Shown: positions 23,390 through 31,096, numbered from the stretch's first letter. The stretch is DNA of 64,000 bases from Collinsella tanakaei (GCF_030373545.1 NZ_JAUDCO010000003.1:124001-188000), one strand, 5' to 3'. Numbers and translations: made by a program. The notes: generated from the letters alone by a model not told the origin.

Positions 23390-24031
23390 ATGCCGTTCAC
23401 CCTTGCGCTCGCCACCCTCGGCCTCGTCGGCTCAATCCTCATGTTCGCCGGGGACATGCTGCTCTACTTCACGCCCGGCGCCTATGACATGGACGGTACG
23501 CTCAAGCCGTACCTGCACATCATGCGCGACCTTCCCGCTGCGCGCGTGCGCCTGGGTGGGGTGCTGGGACCCGTCGCCGCCTTCCTCTACGTGCTCGGTT
23601 TTCTGGCACTTCTCCTTATGGCGCGCGGCGACTTCGCCTGGCTTGTCTGGCTTGCAGCGGCACTCCTTGCCTTCGCGCTCATCTGCGGCGGCGCCTACCA
23701 CGCGCAGTACGCCTACCTCTCCATCATCGCCAAGGCGGGGCACGAGGATCTCTACGAGGAGGTCTCCGCCAACATCATGCTTCTCATGCGCCTGGCAACG
23801 ACCCCCATGTACGCCGGGTTCATCCTGTTCACCATCGCCATCGTGCTCGGGCAGACCGTCTTCCCCGTCTGGTTTGTCGTCTTCACGCCCATCGTGACGA
23901 GCTTTTTAGGTCTCGTGTGGATGCGCGTGCCGCAGCCAGCGCGGTGCATTCTCTTCGGCGGGTGGAGCAACCTCGTGTTCACGATCATGTTCACTGCGAT
24001 GCTTGTCTGCCTGCTTATGGGAATCGCTTAA
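23390..24031 (+). CDS. Multi-spanning membrane protein, DUF6796-like
   Basis: 213 residues with about six membrane segments (residues 4-24, 50-75, 82-103, 134-155, 160-180 and 190-211). The first loop (YFTPGAYDMDGTLKPYLHIM) and a polar, possibly functional His/Tyr patch (GGAYHAQYAY) stand out. It resembles the family I know as DUF6796, from memory and with limited certainty. The start at 23390 follows GATAGGAGAA. Its stop overlaps a remnant of an XRE regulator, a type of gene often found beside such membrane proteins. Confidence 0.6.
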   Translation: MPFTLALATLGLVGSILMFAGDMLLYFTPGAYDMDGTLKPYLHIMRDLPAARVRLGGVLGPVAAFLYVLGFLALLLMARGDFAWLVWLAAALLAFALICGGAYHAQYAYLSIIAKAGHEDLYEEVSANIMLLMRLATTPMYAGFILFTIAIVLGQTVFPVWFVVFTPIVTSFLGLVWMRVPQPARCILFGGWSNLVFTIMFTAMLVCLLMGIA

Positions 24032-24125
24032 GCAGCGCGTCAATAACCCCACGCTCGAGCTCGCGATGAAGATCGCAAGGCTGCTGGGGCTTCACGTGGA
24101 CGAGATTTTCTTTCTGGACGACTGA
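24030..24125 (+). pseudogene. C-terminal remnant of a small XRE (YgzD-like) regulator
   Basis: The 31-residue frame KQRVNNPTLELAMKIARLLG followed by LHVDEIFFLDD and a stop is the C-terminal half of the short YgzD-type helix-turn-helix proteins (consensus NPSLxLAxKIAxxFGxSIEDIF). The N-terminal recognition part is missing and no start codon or ribosome site exists. It overlaps the stop of the membrane protein gene upstream, so a deletion fused the two ends. Confidence 0.7.
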
Positions 24126-24180
24126 TAGATGGCAAAGCCGGCCGGCGGTCAAAAGACACTGGCTCATCCCGCCTCTTTAT

Positions 24181-24228
24181 GATGCAGATGTATCCGTTAC
24201 GCATCTTGCAAACGGATAAATCTGCATC
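24181..24228. other. Long stem-loop of unknown role
   Basis: GATGCAGAT-g-TATCCGTT pairs with AACGGATA-a-ATCTGCATC, giving 17 paired positions with one mismatch around a 12-base loop. It lies between the regulator remnant and the convergent XRE gene. It could be a terminator, although no T run follows, or a mobile-element end. Confidence 0.55.
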
Positions 24229-24279
24229 GTGAATGGCACCCGACGCCACAAAACTTAAAATCTAGCAGCGGTTACCTTC

Positions 24280-25104
24280 TTACACGCACGCATGGATCGC
24301 ATCGCGCAGGAACTGCGCCGCCCCCGGCGCAACCTTTTCGTAATAGGCTTGGAACCGCTCGTCGGCAACATAGCTGTCCGCCAGACCCTTGTGCGCCTCA
24401 GGCGTGTAAGTACCATCTGGCCAGTACATGCGCAGCCAGCGGGCGTGCATCACCACGAGCTTGCGCGCCTCGGGGCCGGTCGGATCGCCCGCCTCCATCG
24501 CACGGCGCAGCTGCTCGTTGATGGCGACCGCCAGTTCTTCCGCCTGCAGGTGCGCCGCCTCGCCCATCGCCAGATATTTCTTGTTGGCGGCATCCACCAC
24601 CTCGTCGCCGTATGCCGCGCGGGTCTCCTCGCCGTAGGCCTTCTCGTTCTCGGCCACCTCACGCCAGCGGCGAAGCGTCGGCAGCACCGCGCCCAGAAGC
24701 GACGCCGCCTCGTCCACAGTCCAACCCATCGCCTCGGCCATGCGCGGGGCGCAGTCCTCGATCATCTCGTCCATCGAAGTCTCGTACGTGTAGACGCCGT
24801 TCTCGTAGCACCAGCGACAGAAATCCTCGGCCTCGGAACCGTCCGCCTCATGACCGTGCTGACCGGGAGCGGTGAACATCATGCCGCAGCTCTGGCAGTA
24901 GCGTTCGGGCATGTCGAGGAGCTCCGTCACGGGGACGTCCAGCTCGCGAGCGATGAGCTTGAGCATGTCGATGCTGGGCTCGGTGGCTCCGGTCTCCCAA
25001 CGACTCACGGCCTGCCTCGTGATGTAGAGCCGGCGCGCCAGCTCCTCCTGGGTGAGCCCGCGCTCGCGGCGCAGGCGGGACAGGGCATCTTTCAGCATGA
25101 TCAT
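24280..25104 (-). CDS. XRE regulator with zinc-ribbon and TipAS-like domain
   Basis: 274 residues in three parts. A helix-turn-helix is at about 4-58 (GLTQEELARRLYITRQAVSR). A zinc ribbon with two Cys pairs follows at about 70-105 (YCQSCGMMF and DFCRWCYENG). An all-helical C-terminal domain at about 125-270 resembles the TipAS antibiotic-recognition fold. That order is seen in other Gram-positive regulators and suggests ligand-controlled transcription; the ligand is unknown. The start at 25104 follows GAGAGGAGC. Confidence 0.85.
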   Translation of the reverse strand: MIMLKDALSRLRRERGLTQEELARRLYITRQAVSRWETGATEPSIDMLKLIARELDVPVTELLDMPERYCQSCGMMFTAPGQHGHEADGSEAEDFCRWCYENGVYTYETSMDEMIEDCAPRMAEAMGWTVDEAASLLGAVLPTLRRWREVAENEKAYGEETRAAYGDEVVDAANKKYLAMGEAAHLQAEELAVAINEQLRRAMEAGDPTGPEARKLVVMHARWLRMYWPDGTYTPEAHKGLADSYVADERFQAYYEKVAPGAAQFLRDAIHACV

Positions 25105-25184
25105 CGGGGCTCCTCTCGTACGGGTCCTTCTCGCCCATTGTCCCTGAGGCCGGGCCGCCCGTCGAGAAACAGATCGTTTCGCGG

Positions 25185-25568
25185 CTACCCACCGGAGACC
25201 TCCCGCTGAACGCGCTTCGGCAGCTTGGAGAAGACGAGGTCGTAGCTCATGTCGCAGAGGTCGAGCACGAGCCCCTCGGAAAGGTCGGCGTCCAGGTCGA
25301 CGGAGACCCATGTGCGACCGTCGGAATAGTAGCCGGGCAGCACCGCGCCCGGGTGCTCGGCGCGCAGCTCCAGGATGCGGTCGGGGTCGCACTTGAGCGA
25401 CAGCAGGTGGCGCCCCGCGTAGGGCGCCTTGGCGTCGGGCGATGCCACGAACTCGCAGGCGAACTGCCTGCCGCCCACCCAGTAGACCATCCAGCCCCAC
25501 TTCTCATGGAGAGCTTTCGTGGCACCGGGATGCGCAAGCAGTTGCTTATCGATAACGGAAACGTCCAT
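25185..25568 (-). CDS. MmcQ/YjbR family protein
   Basis: 127-residue protein of the MmcQ/YjbR (DUF419) family, small alpha/beta proteins with a CyaY-like fold and a proposed but unproven DNA-binding role. Family markers are HEKWGWMVYWVGGRQFACEF near the start, LLSLKCDPDRILELR in the middle and PGYYSDGRTWVSVDLD near the end. The length is normal. It lies 80 bases downstream of the XRE gene and 12 bases after the kinase-like gene on the same strand. Confidence 0.85.
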   Translation of the reverse strand: MDVSVIDKQLLAHPGATKALHEKWGWMVYWVGGRQFACEFVASPDAKAPYAGRHLLSLKCDPDRILELRAEHPGAVLPGYYSDGRTWVSVDLDADLSEGLVLDLCDMSYDLVFSKLPKRVQREVSGG

Positions 25569-25580
25569 ATGCCCCGCCCC

Positions 25581-26360
25581 CTACGACACGCCGTCCCGCC
25601 GGCACGCACGCCCGATCAGGTCGCTCGCGATCGTAAAGGCCGCTACACGGTGCGTCGCCAGCGTGATCTGCGATTTGTACCGTCGCGGCTCCTCTTTGGC
25701 CTCGAGCGTCCTCAGCGTTTCGCGAATCTTATGCACTGTCGAGTCAATTTGGCGTTTGGCTTCCTTCAGCTCGGTGTCGGAGTATGAGGGGCTCGAAGCG
25801 GCGCCCTCAACAGGCCCGCACAGCAGCGTGGCGTCATCCTCAAGCGCTTGTTGCACCTGCCGCACGGTCGTATCGACGGAAAGCCCCGTCGTGTCCACCG
25901 CGCAGCGCTCGTACTCCCCCAGGTCGCAGAACTGACCCCACATGGCTTCGACAAGCTCCGCATTCGTCTTCTCGTCGAGCTTCGCGCGAGCGATGGCGCG
26001 CCGCAGCGTTTCGTCGCGGTCGGCGCGAAGCACGACGTAGCGGACCTCAAGTCCCATGCTGGCAAGATCAAGCCACGGCCCCAAGAACCAGGGCCCGACA
26101 ATGCCGTCCACGATGACGTCATAACCCTCACGGGCGAATCGGCATGCGGCATCCCGGATCGCCTCGATCACCACGCGGTTCTGGTCGTCCGACGCCGGAA
26201 GATGCGGCGCGATTGCACCTTTGCTCAGATAATGGTAGAAGTCATCGGTATGGAGATGCACCGACCTGTCCCAGGCCGACTCGCGCGCCAGCTGCTCCGC
26301 CACCGTGGTCTTCCCCGTCCCCGGCGCGCCGGTGACGATAACGATTCTTCCCCGCTTCAT
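25581..26360 (-). CDS. P-loop ATPase/kinase-like protein
   Basis: 259 residues. The first 170 form a P-loop kinase fold with Walker A GAPGTGKTT (about residues 11-19), a substrate-site-like HTDDFYHYL and a lid-like Arg-rich stretch (RADRDETLRRAIARAK), as in small phosphotransferases of the AAA_33 and shikimate/chloramphenicol kinase type. The last 60 residues (about 195-255) form a separate helical, basic segment that I do not recognise. The substrate is unknown. It probably shares an operon with the MmcQ gene, 12 bases downstream. Confidence 0.75.
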   Translation of the reverse strand: MKRGRIVIVTGAPGTGKTTVAEQLARESAWDRSVHLHTDDFYHYLSKGAIAPHLPASDDQNRVVIEAIRDAACRFAREGYDVIVDGIVGPWFLGPWLDLASMGLEVRYVVLRADRDETLRRAIARAKLDEKTNAELVEAMWGQFCDLGEYERCAVDTTGLSVDTTVRQVQQALEDDATLLCGPVEGAASSPSYSDTELKEAKRQIDSTVHKIRETLRTLEAKEEPRRYKSQITLATHRVAAFTIASDLIGRACRRDGVS

Positions 26361-26404
26361 GTGCGTACCCTCCCGAGTCTGGCGTCAACCCTAAATGTCC
26401 TCGA

Positions 26405-26686
26405 TCAAGCAGCATCGACGTCATACACCGCTTGCGCACGCAGCCAGTATCCGTCGGAAAGGCCGAAAAATCGACACAGGCGAAAATCGATATCCGCCGT
26501 GACGGGGCACTGGCTAAGCACCATCCGATTGATGCGCCGCTCAGGTATGCCAGCTTCTTGTGCCAAGCGGTGCTGGGAGACTCCCATAGGAACAAGAAGC
26601 TCCTCCACAAGAGGCTCTCCTGGGGTTACGGGAGCAAGCTGACTATCGCCTCTTTGCAACTGAGCGGAAATCGACAAGCCAGACAT
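26405..26686 (-). CDS. higA: HigA family antitoxin (orphan)
   Basis: 93-residue XRE-type antitoxin of the HigA family. Typical order: TPGEPLVEELLVPMGVSQHR near residues 21-40, helix-turn-helix (LAQEAGIPERRINRMV), ITAD-like PVTADIDFRLCRFFGLS and the C-terminal WLRAQAVYDVDAA. The start at 26686 follows GTGGAGGTGG. Upstream on the same strand, 25 bases away, is a broken YoeB-type toxin gene, not a HigB gene, so this antitoxin has no functional toxin here. It may still bind DNA or neutralise a related toxin encoded elsewhere. Confidence 0.85.
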   Translation of the reverse strand: MSGLSISAQLQRGDSQLAPVTPGEPLVEELLVPMGVSQHRLAQEAGIPERRINRMVLSQCPVTADIDFRLCRFFGLSDGYWLRAQAVYDVDAA

Positions 26687-26711
26687 CTTCGCCACCTCCA
26701 CGAAACGGCAC

Positions 26712-26971
26712 CTACGCGTAATGATCCTTAACGGAATAGATGATGAGCTGGCCGTCCGCAACCTCGTATACCAAGCGGTCGTCCTGATTGATGCGGCACG
26801 ACCGCATGTCGGACAACTCGCCACGAAAGGGTCCGGGCTTCCCGATGCCGTCGAACGAATCACGCTCGACGTCTCGAATGAGTTGGTTGAGCATTTTAAC
26901 GTCTTCTTATCATGCCGCTGCCACTAAATATAAGCGTCCTGCGCATCGTCCGTCCAGACCTTACGCGTCAT
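26712..26971 (-). pseudogene. yoeB: Broken YoeB-type toxin
   Basis: Read from 26971, MTRKVWTDDAQDAYI is followed by an in-frame TAG (26926-26924), then WQRHDKKTLK, then a one-base deletion shifts the frame into LNQLIRDVERDSFDGIGKPG and on to DRLVYEV and VKDHY. Put together this is a full-length YoeB mRNA interferase, missing only function: a stop replaces a codon in the normal Y-x-x-WQ motif, and the frameshift comes ten codons later. The usual SRRI segment also reads RSCRI. The downstream 60-codon piece retains an ATG but lacks the N-terminal half. Confidence 0.8.
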
Positions 26972-27074
26972 CAGTCTCCACCAGCTCATACTCGGAAACC
27001 GCGCCTTCTTCTTTGCGGACGTGGTCGCACGCCCACAAAAGTGGAGCTGCCGCGAGCTTGCACGCCGACTTCAT
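26961..27074 (-). pseudogene. Possible remnant of the antitoxin partner of YoeB
   Basis: A 37-residue frame beginning MKSACKLAAAPLLW and ending GAVSEYELVETDDA overlaps the first bases of the broken toxin gene, the layout of an antitoxin-toxin operon. It has no recognisable DNA-binding domain and no clear ribosome site. The assignment rests on position alone. Confidence 0.25.
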
Positions 27075-27112
27075 TTCATACCGATCTGATGGCCGCGACA
27101 GCGACACGAGGA

Positions 27113-27166
27113 TATGCGTACGAATAAAACCGTCCCGATATCCGATTGTCTTATGCGTACGCATAA
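27113..27166 (+). promoter_or_regulatory. HipB operators
   Basis: TTATGCGTACGCATAA (27151-27166) is a perfect 16-bp palindrome, and TATGCGTACGAATA (27113-27126) is a copy with one mismatch, 39 bases away centre to centre. The second site lies just before the ribosome site of the HipB-like gene. The arrangement suggests cooperative autorepression. Confidence 0.7.
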
Positions 27167-27183
27167 CCGTCGAAGGAGAGTCT

Positions 27184-27396
27184 ATGCGCGTCACCACTAT
27201 GGCAGAACTCGGCTTCCTCATCCGGGAGGAACGCCTGGGCAAGAAGCTCACGCAAACCGATCTCGCGGAGATCTCGGGCGTTGGCATCACTTTCATATCG
27301 CAGCTCGAGCACGGCAAGGAAACCGTCGAGATGGGACGCGTGGTCAGGGTCCTCACCATGCGCGGCATCGACCTCTATGCAGAACGGAGGGGCTGA
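27184..27396 (+). CDS. HipB-like XRE antitoxin (orphan)
   Basis: 70-residue helix-turn-helix protein: ELGFLIREERLGKKLTQTDL, then AEISGVGITFISQLEHGKET and a C-terminal strand GIDLYAERRG. This is the form of HipB, the antitoxin and autorepressor of HipA kinases. CGAAGGAGAG precedes the ATG. The stop overlaps an ATG, as in hipBA operons, but the following frame shows no HipA sequence beyond its first few codons. The palindromes upstream are its probable binding sites. Confidence 0.8.
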   Translation: MRVTTMAELGFLIREERLGKKLTQTDLAEISGVGITFISQLEHGKETVEMGRVVRVLTMRGIDLYAERRG

Positions 27397-27515
27397 TGGC
27401 CGATATCGTTGTCGCGCGGCCCTTGCGCCATGCGACGCACGTGTTTGCCCCTATGCCTCGGTCTGGCAGACCCGCACGCACAGCAGGCAGTAGGCAGCCA
27501 AGATGCACAGAGTGA
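27396..27515 (+). pseudogene. Possible truncated hipA start
   Basis: The ATG at 27396 overlaps the HipB stop and begins MADIVVARPL, acceptable as a HipA start. The frame then turns into Arg/Pro-rich sequence antisense to the end of the FtsX-like gene and stops at 39 residues. The rest of a hipA gene, normally over 400 codons, is absent. Confidence 0.35.
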
Positions 27516-28800
27516 AGGCCAGGGTGCCCCCAGCAAGAGGCAGGAAACCCTCCGCCCCGAACATGGCCGAGAGCACGGCGATGAGGACGAAACCGAAGAT
27601 GCAGTGCGTGCATGCGATCGCCGTCGGCAGCGCGAAGCTTGCTCCCACCTGGACGCGCACCGAGGCGCGGCGCATGCCCTCCGGCGCCCCGAGCACCGCA
27701 AGCGTCCGGTATGAGCGCCCGGCTTCGGATGCCTGGGCAAGCTGCTGCAGGGCAAGCACCGCAGCCGCGGCGACGAGAAACGCCGCGCCGTAGAACACGC
27801 AGGAGTAGGCGACGGGCAGCAGCGCCTGGGCGCTCTGCTCGAGAGAGCCGGCGCGCATGCCGACGCTGAACGCGAGCCCCGCGAGCGTCATGCACATCGA
27901 TGCCGCCAGAAGCACGCACTCGGCCGCCATGGCCATGGCGCCGCTTTCGGCACGGGCCTCGAGCTGGCGCACCGTGAACGGCGTGACGCCTGCCCAGTAG
28001 CGCTCGGGACGCCGCCGCAGCCGTTCGGGCACAGTCGCATACAGGACGCGGATGAGGAAGTAGGACCCGAACAGCGCGATGAAGCCCATAGGGATGATGA
28101 AGACGATGAAGTAACCGGGCTGGAGCAGACACACGCCCCATACGAGCGCGAGAAGGATCGCGGCGGCGATCTTCTGAACGCGAAGCGACCGGACGCCGGC
28201 AAGGCGCCGCTTTTCGGGAACCCTGTCGGCGTGAATCAACTCGACGATCGGACGCTTACACACGCCGCGCACCGATGCCAGCGCAGCGATGACGCTGATG
28301 ACGAGAAACGAGCAGGCGCACTGAATCGCCGAAGCGGCAGAGAACACGAGGGCGGGGCGCCAGGGCACCCCGAACACGAACGCTGCCACAAGCGAGAACA
28401 CCGGCGAGAGCGCCCAGCCCAGAAGAAGCCCGCATGCGAGCGCGACCGTCCCGACGAGCGCGCACTCGATAGCGAGCACGGCGGCCATGCCGCGGGATTC
28501 GAGGCCCACGATCAGGTAGAGCCCGAACTCCCGCTTGCGCCTGCGCAGCAAAAACATGTTGGCGTAGCCCAGAAGGAAGCAGAAGATGACGTCGATGAAC
28601 ACGGCGAACGCCTGGAGCACCTCCCCTGCCTTTGCAAACGAGGCACGCTGGTCGGGCGTGAGGTCGAGGGCAAGCAGGTAGTCGGTCGACGCCAGAAACG
28701 AATACAGCAAACAGGCGGCGAACGCAAGCGTGACGAAGTAGATCGAGAAATCGCGAACACTGCGCCGAACATTGCCGCAGGCGAGCTTGATGGTGAGCAT
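27451..28800 (-). CDS. FtsX-like ABC permease (orphan)
   Basis: 449-residue membrane protein of the FtsX/MacB-like permease class, closest in feel to BceB-type peptide-sensing permeases. A first helix at about 18-38 is followed by a loop and three helices at about 60-165, a second set near 205-255, and a last block near 290-445. The basic loop RRRKREFGLYLIVGLESRGM after the second helix is the conserved cytoplasmic segment of these permeases. No ATPase gene is adjacent, and BceB proteins are usually about 200 residues longer. Its start and stop look normal. Confidence 0.75.
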   Translation of the reverse strand: MLTIKLACGNVRRSVRDFSIYFVTLAFAACLLYSFLASTDYLLALDLTPDQRASFAKAGEVLQAFAVFIDVIFCFLLGYANMFLLRRRKREFGLYLIVGLESRGMAAVLAIECALVGTVALACGLLLGWALSPVFSLVAAFVFGVPWRPALVFSAASAIQCACSFLVISVIAALASVRGVCKRPIVELIHADRVPEKRRLAGVRSLRVQKIAAAILLALVWGVCLLQPGYFIVFIIPMGFIALFGSYFLIRVLYATVPERLRRRPERYWAGVTPFTVRQLEARAESGAMAMAAECVLLAASMCMTLAGLAFSVGMRAGSLEQSAQALLPVAYSCVFYGAAFLVAAAAVLALQQLAQASEAGRSYRTLAVLGAPEGMRRASVRVQVGASFALPTAIACTHCIFGFVLIAVLSAMFGAEGFLPLAGGTLAFTLCILAAYCLLCVRVCQTEA

Positions 28801-28912
28801 GGAACCCTTCCGTCGTACGGAACATTGCCACCATTTTCCGCAGCGGCCAAAGGGCGTGCCATCGATTCGGCTTACATGTGGCTTACGCCTGTGTAAGGTT
28901 GGTCTCCGTTGG

Positions 28913-28948
28913 AATGGGTTGAACGGAACACGTCCCCAACCAATCCAT
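28913..28948. repeat. Family B repeat
   Basis: AATGGGTTGAACGGAACACG followed by TCCCCAACCAATCCATC; a near-complete unit in inverted orientation relative to the copy at 13407. It lies upstream of the FtsX-like gene in a gap of about 270 bases that contains nothing else I recognise. Confidence 0.7.
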
Positions 28949-29074
28949 CTTCAGTATGCAGTCGCGCGCCGGTTGAATCAAAGGAGCGCTGGTGACCTAT
29001 TGGCACGACGCGTCAACCGACGCGTGACCGTATCGACAGGAAGGAGGCTCGATCGATTAACCCCACCCGCGGAA

Positions 29075-29956
29075 TCAGCCCTCCCGCGGAGCGACAAGCC
29101 ACGTGCCGAGCAGCATGAGGATGAGCGCAAAAACGAACGATGGCGCAAGCGGCGTGCGGAACAGCACGAACGCCAATGCGCTGCCTATGAACGGGTTCAC
29201 CGCGTAAAACGCGCTCGTGCGCGCCGCACCCAGATCGCGCTGGGCACGCACGTAACAGGCAATCGACAGTCCGTATGCGACGAATCCCAACAGGAGCGCA
29301 AGTCCCGCGTCGGCGAGCGTCGGCACCGCATCGCCTACGCCAAGCGCCACGATGAGCGCACCTGCACCGGAGCCCCAGCCCTTGATGATGACGATGTGGG
29401 CGGGGTCGCACCCCGACAATCTGTTCGTGCAGTTGTTCTCGATGCCCCAGCACACGCATGCCGCGAGCGTCAGGAGGGGGCCGACGGAGAACCCCCATGC
29501 ATCCGCATCCCACGACAAAAGGACGCACGCCAGGGTAATGGCGCCGATGCCCGCCGCCGTGCGCGCCGCCACTCGCTCACCGAACGCCAGGCGGGCGATA
29601 AGGGCGGTCGCGACGATCTCGAAGTTGTTCAGCAGCGACACGCTTTCCGCCGATGAGCGGGAGAGGCCCGCCATGAGCAGCAAAGGGGCAGCGATGTCGA
29701 GCGCGACCATCGCCGCCGCATACGGGATATCGGCACGCTCAAGCGGTCTCCCACGCGCTGCCGCCTTATCACCTCGCATGGCACGCGCAAACGCCAACAC
29801 CGTCATGCCGGCACCTGCCCCCAGATACAACAGCGCCGCCAGCATGTTCGGCGCGATATCCGCAAGCAGCACTTTGGAAAACGGCGTGCTCAGCGCATAG
29901 AGCACCGCGGCGGCGAGGGCGGCAGCAACGCTTCGTCCCGCGCGGCCAGCTCCCAT
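29075..29956 (-). CDS. EamA/DMT family transporter
   Basis: 293 residues with ten hydrophobic segments arranged as two EamA repeats, the drug/metabolite transporter fold. The first repeat ends with LNNFEIVATALIARLAFGER and the second with YAVNPFIGSALAFVLFRTPL, the conserved helix 4 to 5 signature in each half. The substrate may be a metabolite or drug. The start at 29956 follows GGGGGG rather than the ATG nine codons earlier. Divergent from the TetR gene at 30100, which probably controls it. Confidence 0.88.
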   Translation of the reverse strand: MGAGRAGRSVAAALAAAVLYALSTPFSKVLLADIAPNMLAALLYLGAGAGMTVLAFARAMRGDKAAARGRPLERADIPYAAAMVALDIAAPLLLMAGLSRSSAESVSLLNNFEIVATALIARLAFGERVAARTAAGIGAITLACVLLSWDADAWGFSVGPLLTLAACVCWGIENNCTNRLSGCDPAHIVIIKGWGSGAGALIVALGVGDAVPTLADAGLALLLGFVAYGLSIACYVRAQRDLGAARTSAFYAVNPFIGSALAFVLFRTPLAPSFVFALILMLLGTWLVAPREG

Positions 29957-29977
29957 ATGCCACCCCCCCCTGTTTCC

Positions 29978-29990
29978 GAACAAACTGTTC
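29978..29990. promoter_or_regulatory. Candidate operator between DMT transporter and TetR genes
   Basis: GAACA-AAC-TGTTC is a perfect short palindrome 22 bases before the transporter start and 110 bases before the TetR start. It resembles an SOS box but the spacing is one base too long, so a TetR-type site is more likely. Confidence 0.4.
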
Positions 29991-30099
29991 TATAGTTACG
30001 ATACCGTCCGATAGCGACGGCGCTGCGGGACACCTCGCCGTGGGTGTCCCGTACTGAACAATTCGCCCGATATGTACCGTATCGTCGTAAGGACCGCCT

Positions 30100-30663
30100 A
30101 TGGATCGCAGATTCGACCGAACCGAACGTGCTATCGCGAAAGCCTTTACCGAGCTCCTTTGCACCTCGAGCTACGCATCGATCACCACCTCTGAGATCAT
30201 CGAACGCGCAGGTATAGGACGAAGCACGTTCTATGCGCACTACCACGGCAAAGACGACGTCCTGCGCGCCGTCGTCCAATCGATCTGCGACCATGTCCTC
30301 TCGCCGGTCGGTCCGGAGTCCGGACACGACTTCAGCGGCCACCATACAAGCGAGGCGCTCATCGAGCACACGCTCCTCCACCTTCGCGAACGCGAATCGG
30401 GCATACGCGCCCTCGTCTTCAGCGATAGCGCCGACGTGCTCGCGCGCTGCCTGCGCGAGCAGCTCGTCGTGCATATCGAGGACATGCTCCCCCACGCGCT
30501 TTCAGGAAACGCGGGAAGGATGGATCGGACATTCGTGGTGAAGTTCCTGGCAGGCAGCTTCCTCGATACCGCCCTGCGGTGGGCGCGCGACGGATTCGCC
30601 GAGAGCCCGCTGCGCATCGCCGAGCAATACCTGCTGGCGGTGCGGCCGATGTTTCGGGAATGA
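30100..30663 (+). CDS. TetR/AcrR family regulator
   Basis: 187 residues. N-terminal TetR helix-turn-helix: TERAIAKAFTELLCTSSYAS, then ITTSEIIERAGIGRSTFYAH and YHGKDDVL. The C-terminal domain carries a TetR_C-like helix pair near the end (FLAGSFLDTALRWARDGF), as in DhaS-type regulators. GTAAGGA precedes the ATG. It is divergent from the DMT transporter, its likely target. Confidence 0.88.
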   Translation: MDRRFDRTERAIAKAFTELLCTSSYASITTSEIIERAGIGRSTFYAHYHGKDDVLRAVVQSICDHVLSPVGPESGHDFSGHHTSEALIEHTLLHLRERESGIRALVFSDSADVLARCLREQLVVHIEDMLPHALSGNAGRMDRTFVVKFLAGSFLDTALRWARDGFAESPLRIAEQYLLAVRPMFRE

Positions 30664-30703
30664 CAACAGCGAGGCATGCTAAGATGGCTTCGACCCAACG
30701 GGG

Positions 30704-30745
30704 TCTCTGACGAGGGCAGCCGTACCAGAATCGCAAAGACGGCGC
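30704..30745 (+). ncRNA. Guanidine-III riboswitch
   Basis: CTGACGAGG, then GCCGTACCAG, then AAGACGGCGC reproduce in order the conserved core of the guanidine-III (ykkC-III) class: the ACGAGG bulge, the GCCGTACC strand and the AAGACGGC strand that forms the pseudoknot with it. CTG/CAG closes the first stem. It ends six bases before GGGAGG, the ribosome site of the SMR exporter gene, so it probably acts on translation. Guanidine exporters are the classic gene partner of this riboswitch. Confidence 0.88.
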
Positions 30746-30763
30746 ACGATCTGGGAGGTTGCC

Positions 30764-31087
30764 ATGGATTGGGTCATTCTTGTTGTGTCGGGTGCGATGG
30801 AAGCCGTGTGGGCCCAAGCGCTCGACCGCTCCGAGGGCTTCTCGCAGCCCGTCCCCACGGTCATATTCCTTATCGCGGTCGCGGCGAGCATGTTCGGACT
30901 CAGCCACGCCGTCCGCACGATCCCGCTGGGCACCGCCTACGCCGTCTGGGTCGCCATCGGGGCCGCACTCACGGTCGCGTGGAGCGTCCTTACGGGAGCC
31001 GAGCCGTTCTCGTGGGCAAAGCTCCTGCTCATCACGGGCCTCGTTGCGTGCGTCATCGGCCTCAAGCTGGTCGGCGAGGCGTACTGA
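30764..31087 (+). CDS. gdx: Guanidinium exporter, SMR family (Gdx/SugE type)
   Basis: 107-residue small multidrug resistance protein with four membrane helices. The proton/substrate-coupling Glu13 (SGAMEAVWA) and Trp16 are present, and the helix 2 to 3 segment HAVRTIPLGTAYAVWVAIGA is the Gdx signature, not that of the EmrE drug exporters. These dimers exchange guanidinium for protons. A guanidine-III riboswitch stands directly upstream, so both protein and leader point to guanidine detoxification. A family B repeat follows after ten bases. Confidence 0.92.
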   Translation: MDWVILVVSGAMEAVWAQALDRSEGFSQPVPTVIFLIAVAASMFGLSHAVRTIPLGTAYAVWVAIGAALTVAWSVLTGAEPFSWAKLLLITGLVACVIGLKLVGEAY

Positions 31088-31096
31088 AACGACGGG

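Noticed and set aside
29978-29990. Possible LexA box between the DMT transporter and TetR genes
   Set aside because: GAACA-N3-TGTTC gives CGAAC-N5-GTTC when aligned to the SOS consensus, one base too long; a TetR-type operator is more likely.
30690-30704. GACCC-AACG-GGGTC hairpin considered as a guanidine-II (mini-ykkC) element
   Set aside because: The loop does not fit the ACGR rule and there is only one such hairpin; the neighbouring sequence fits guanidine-III far better.
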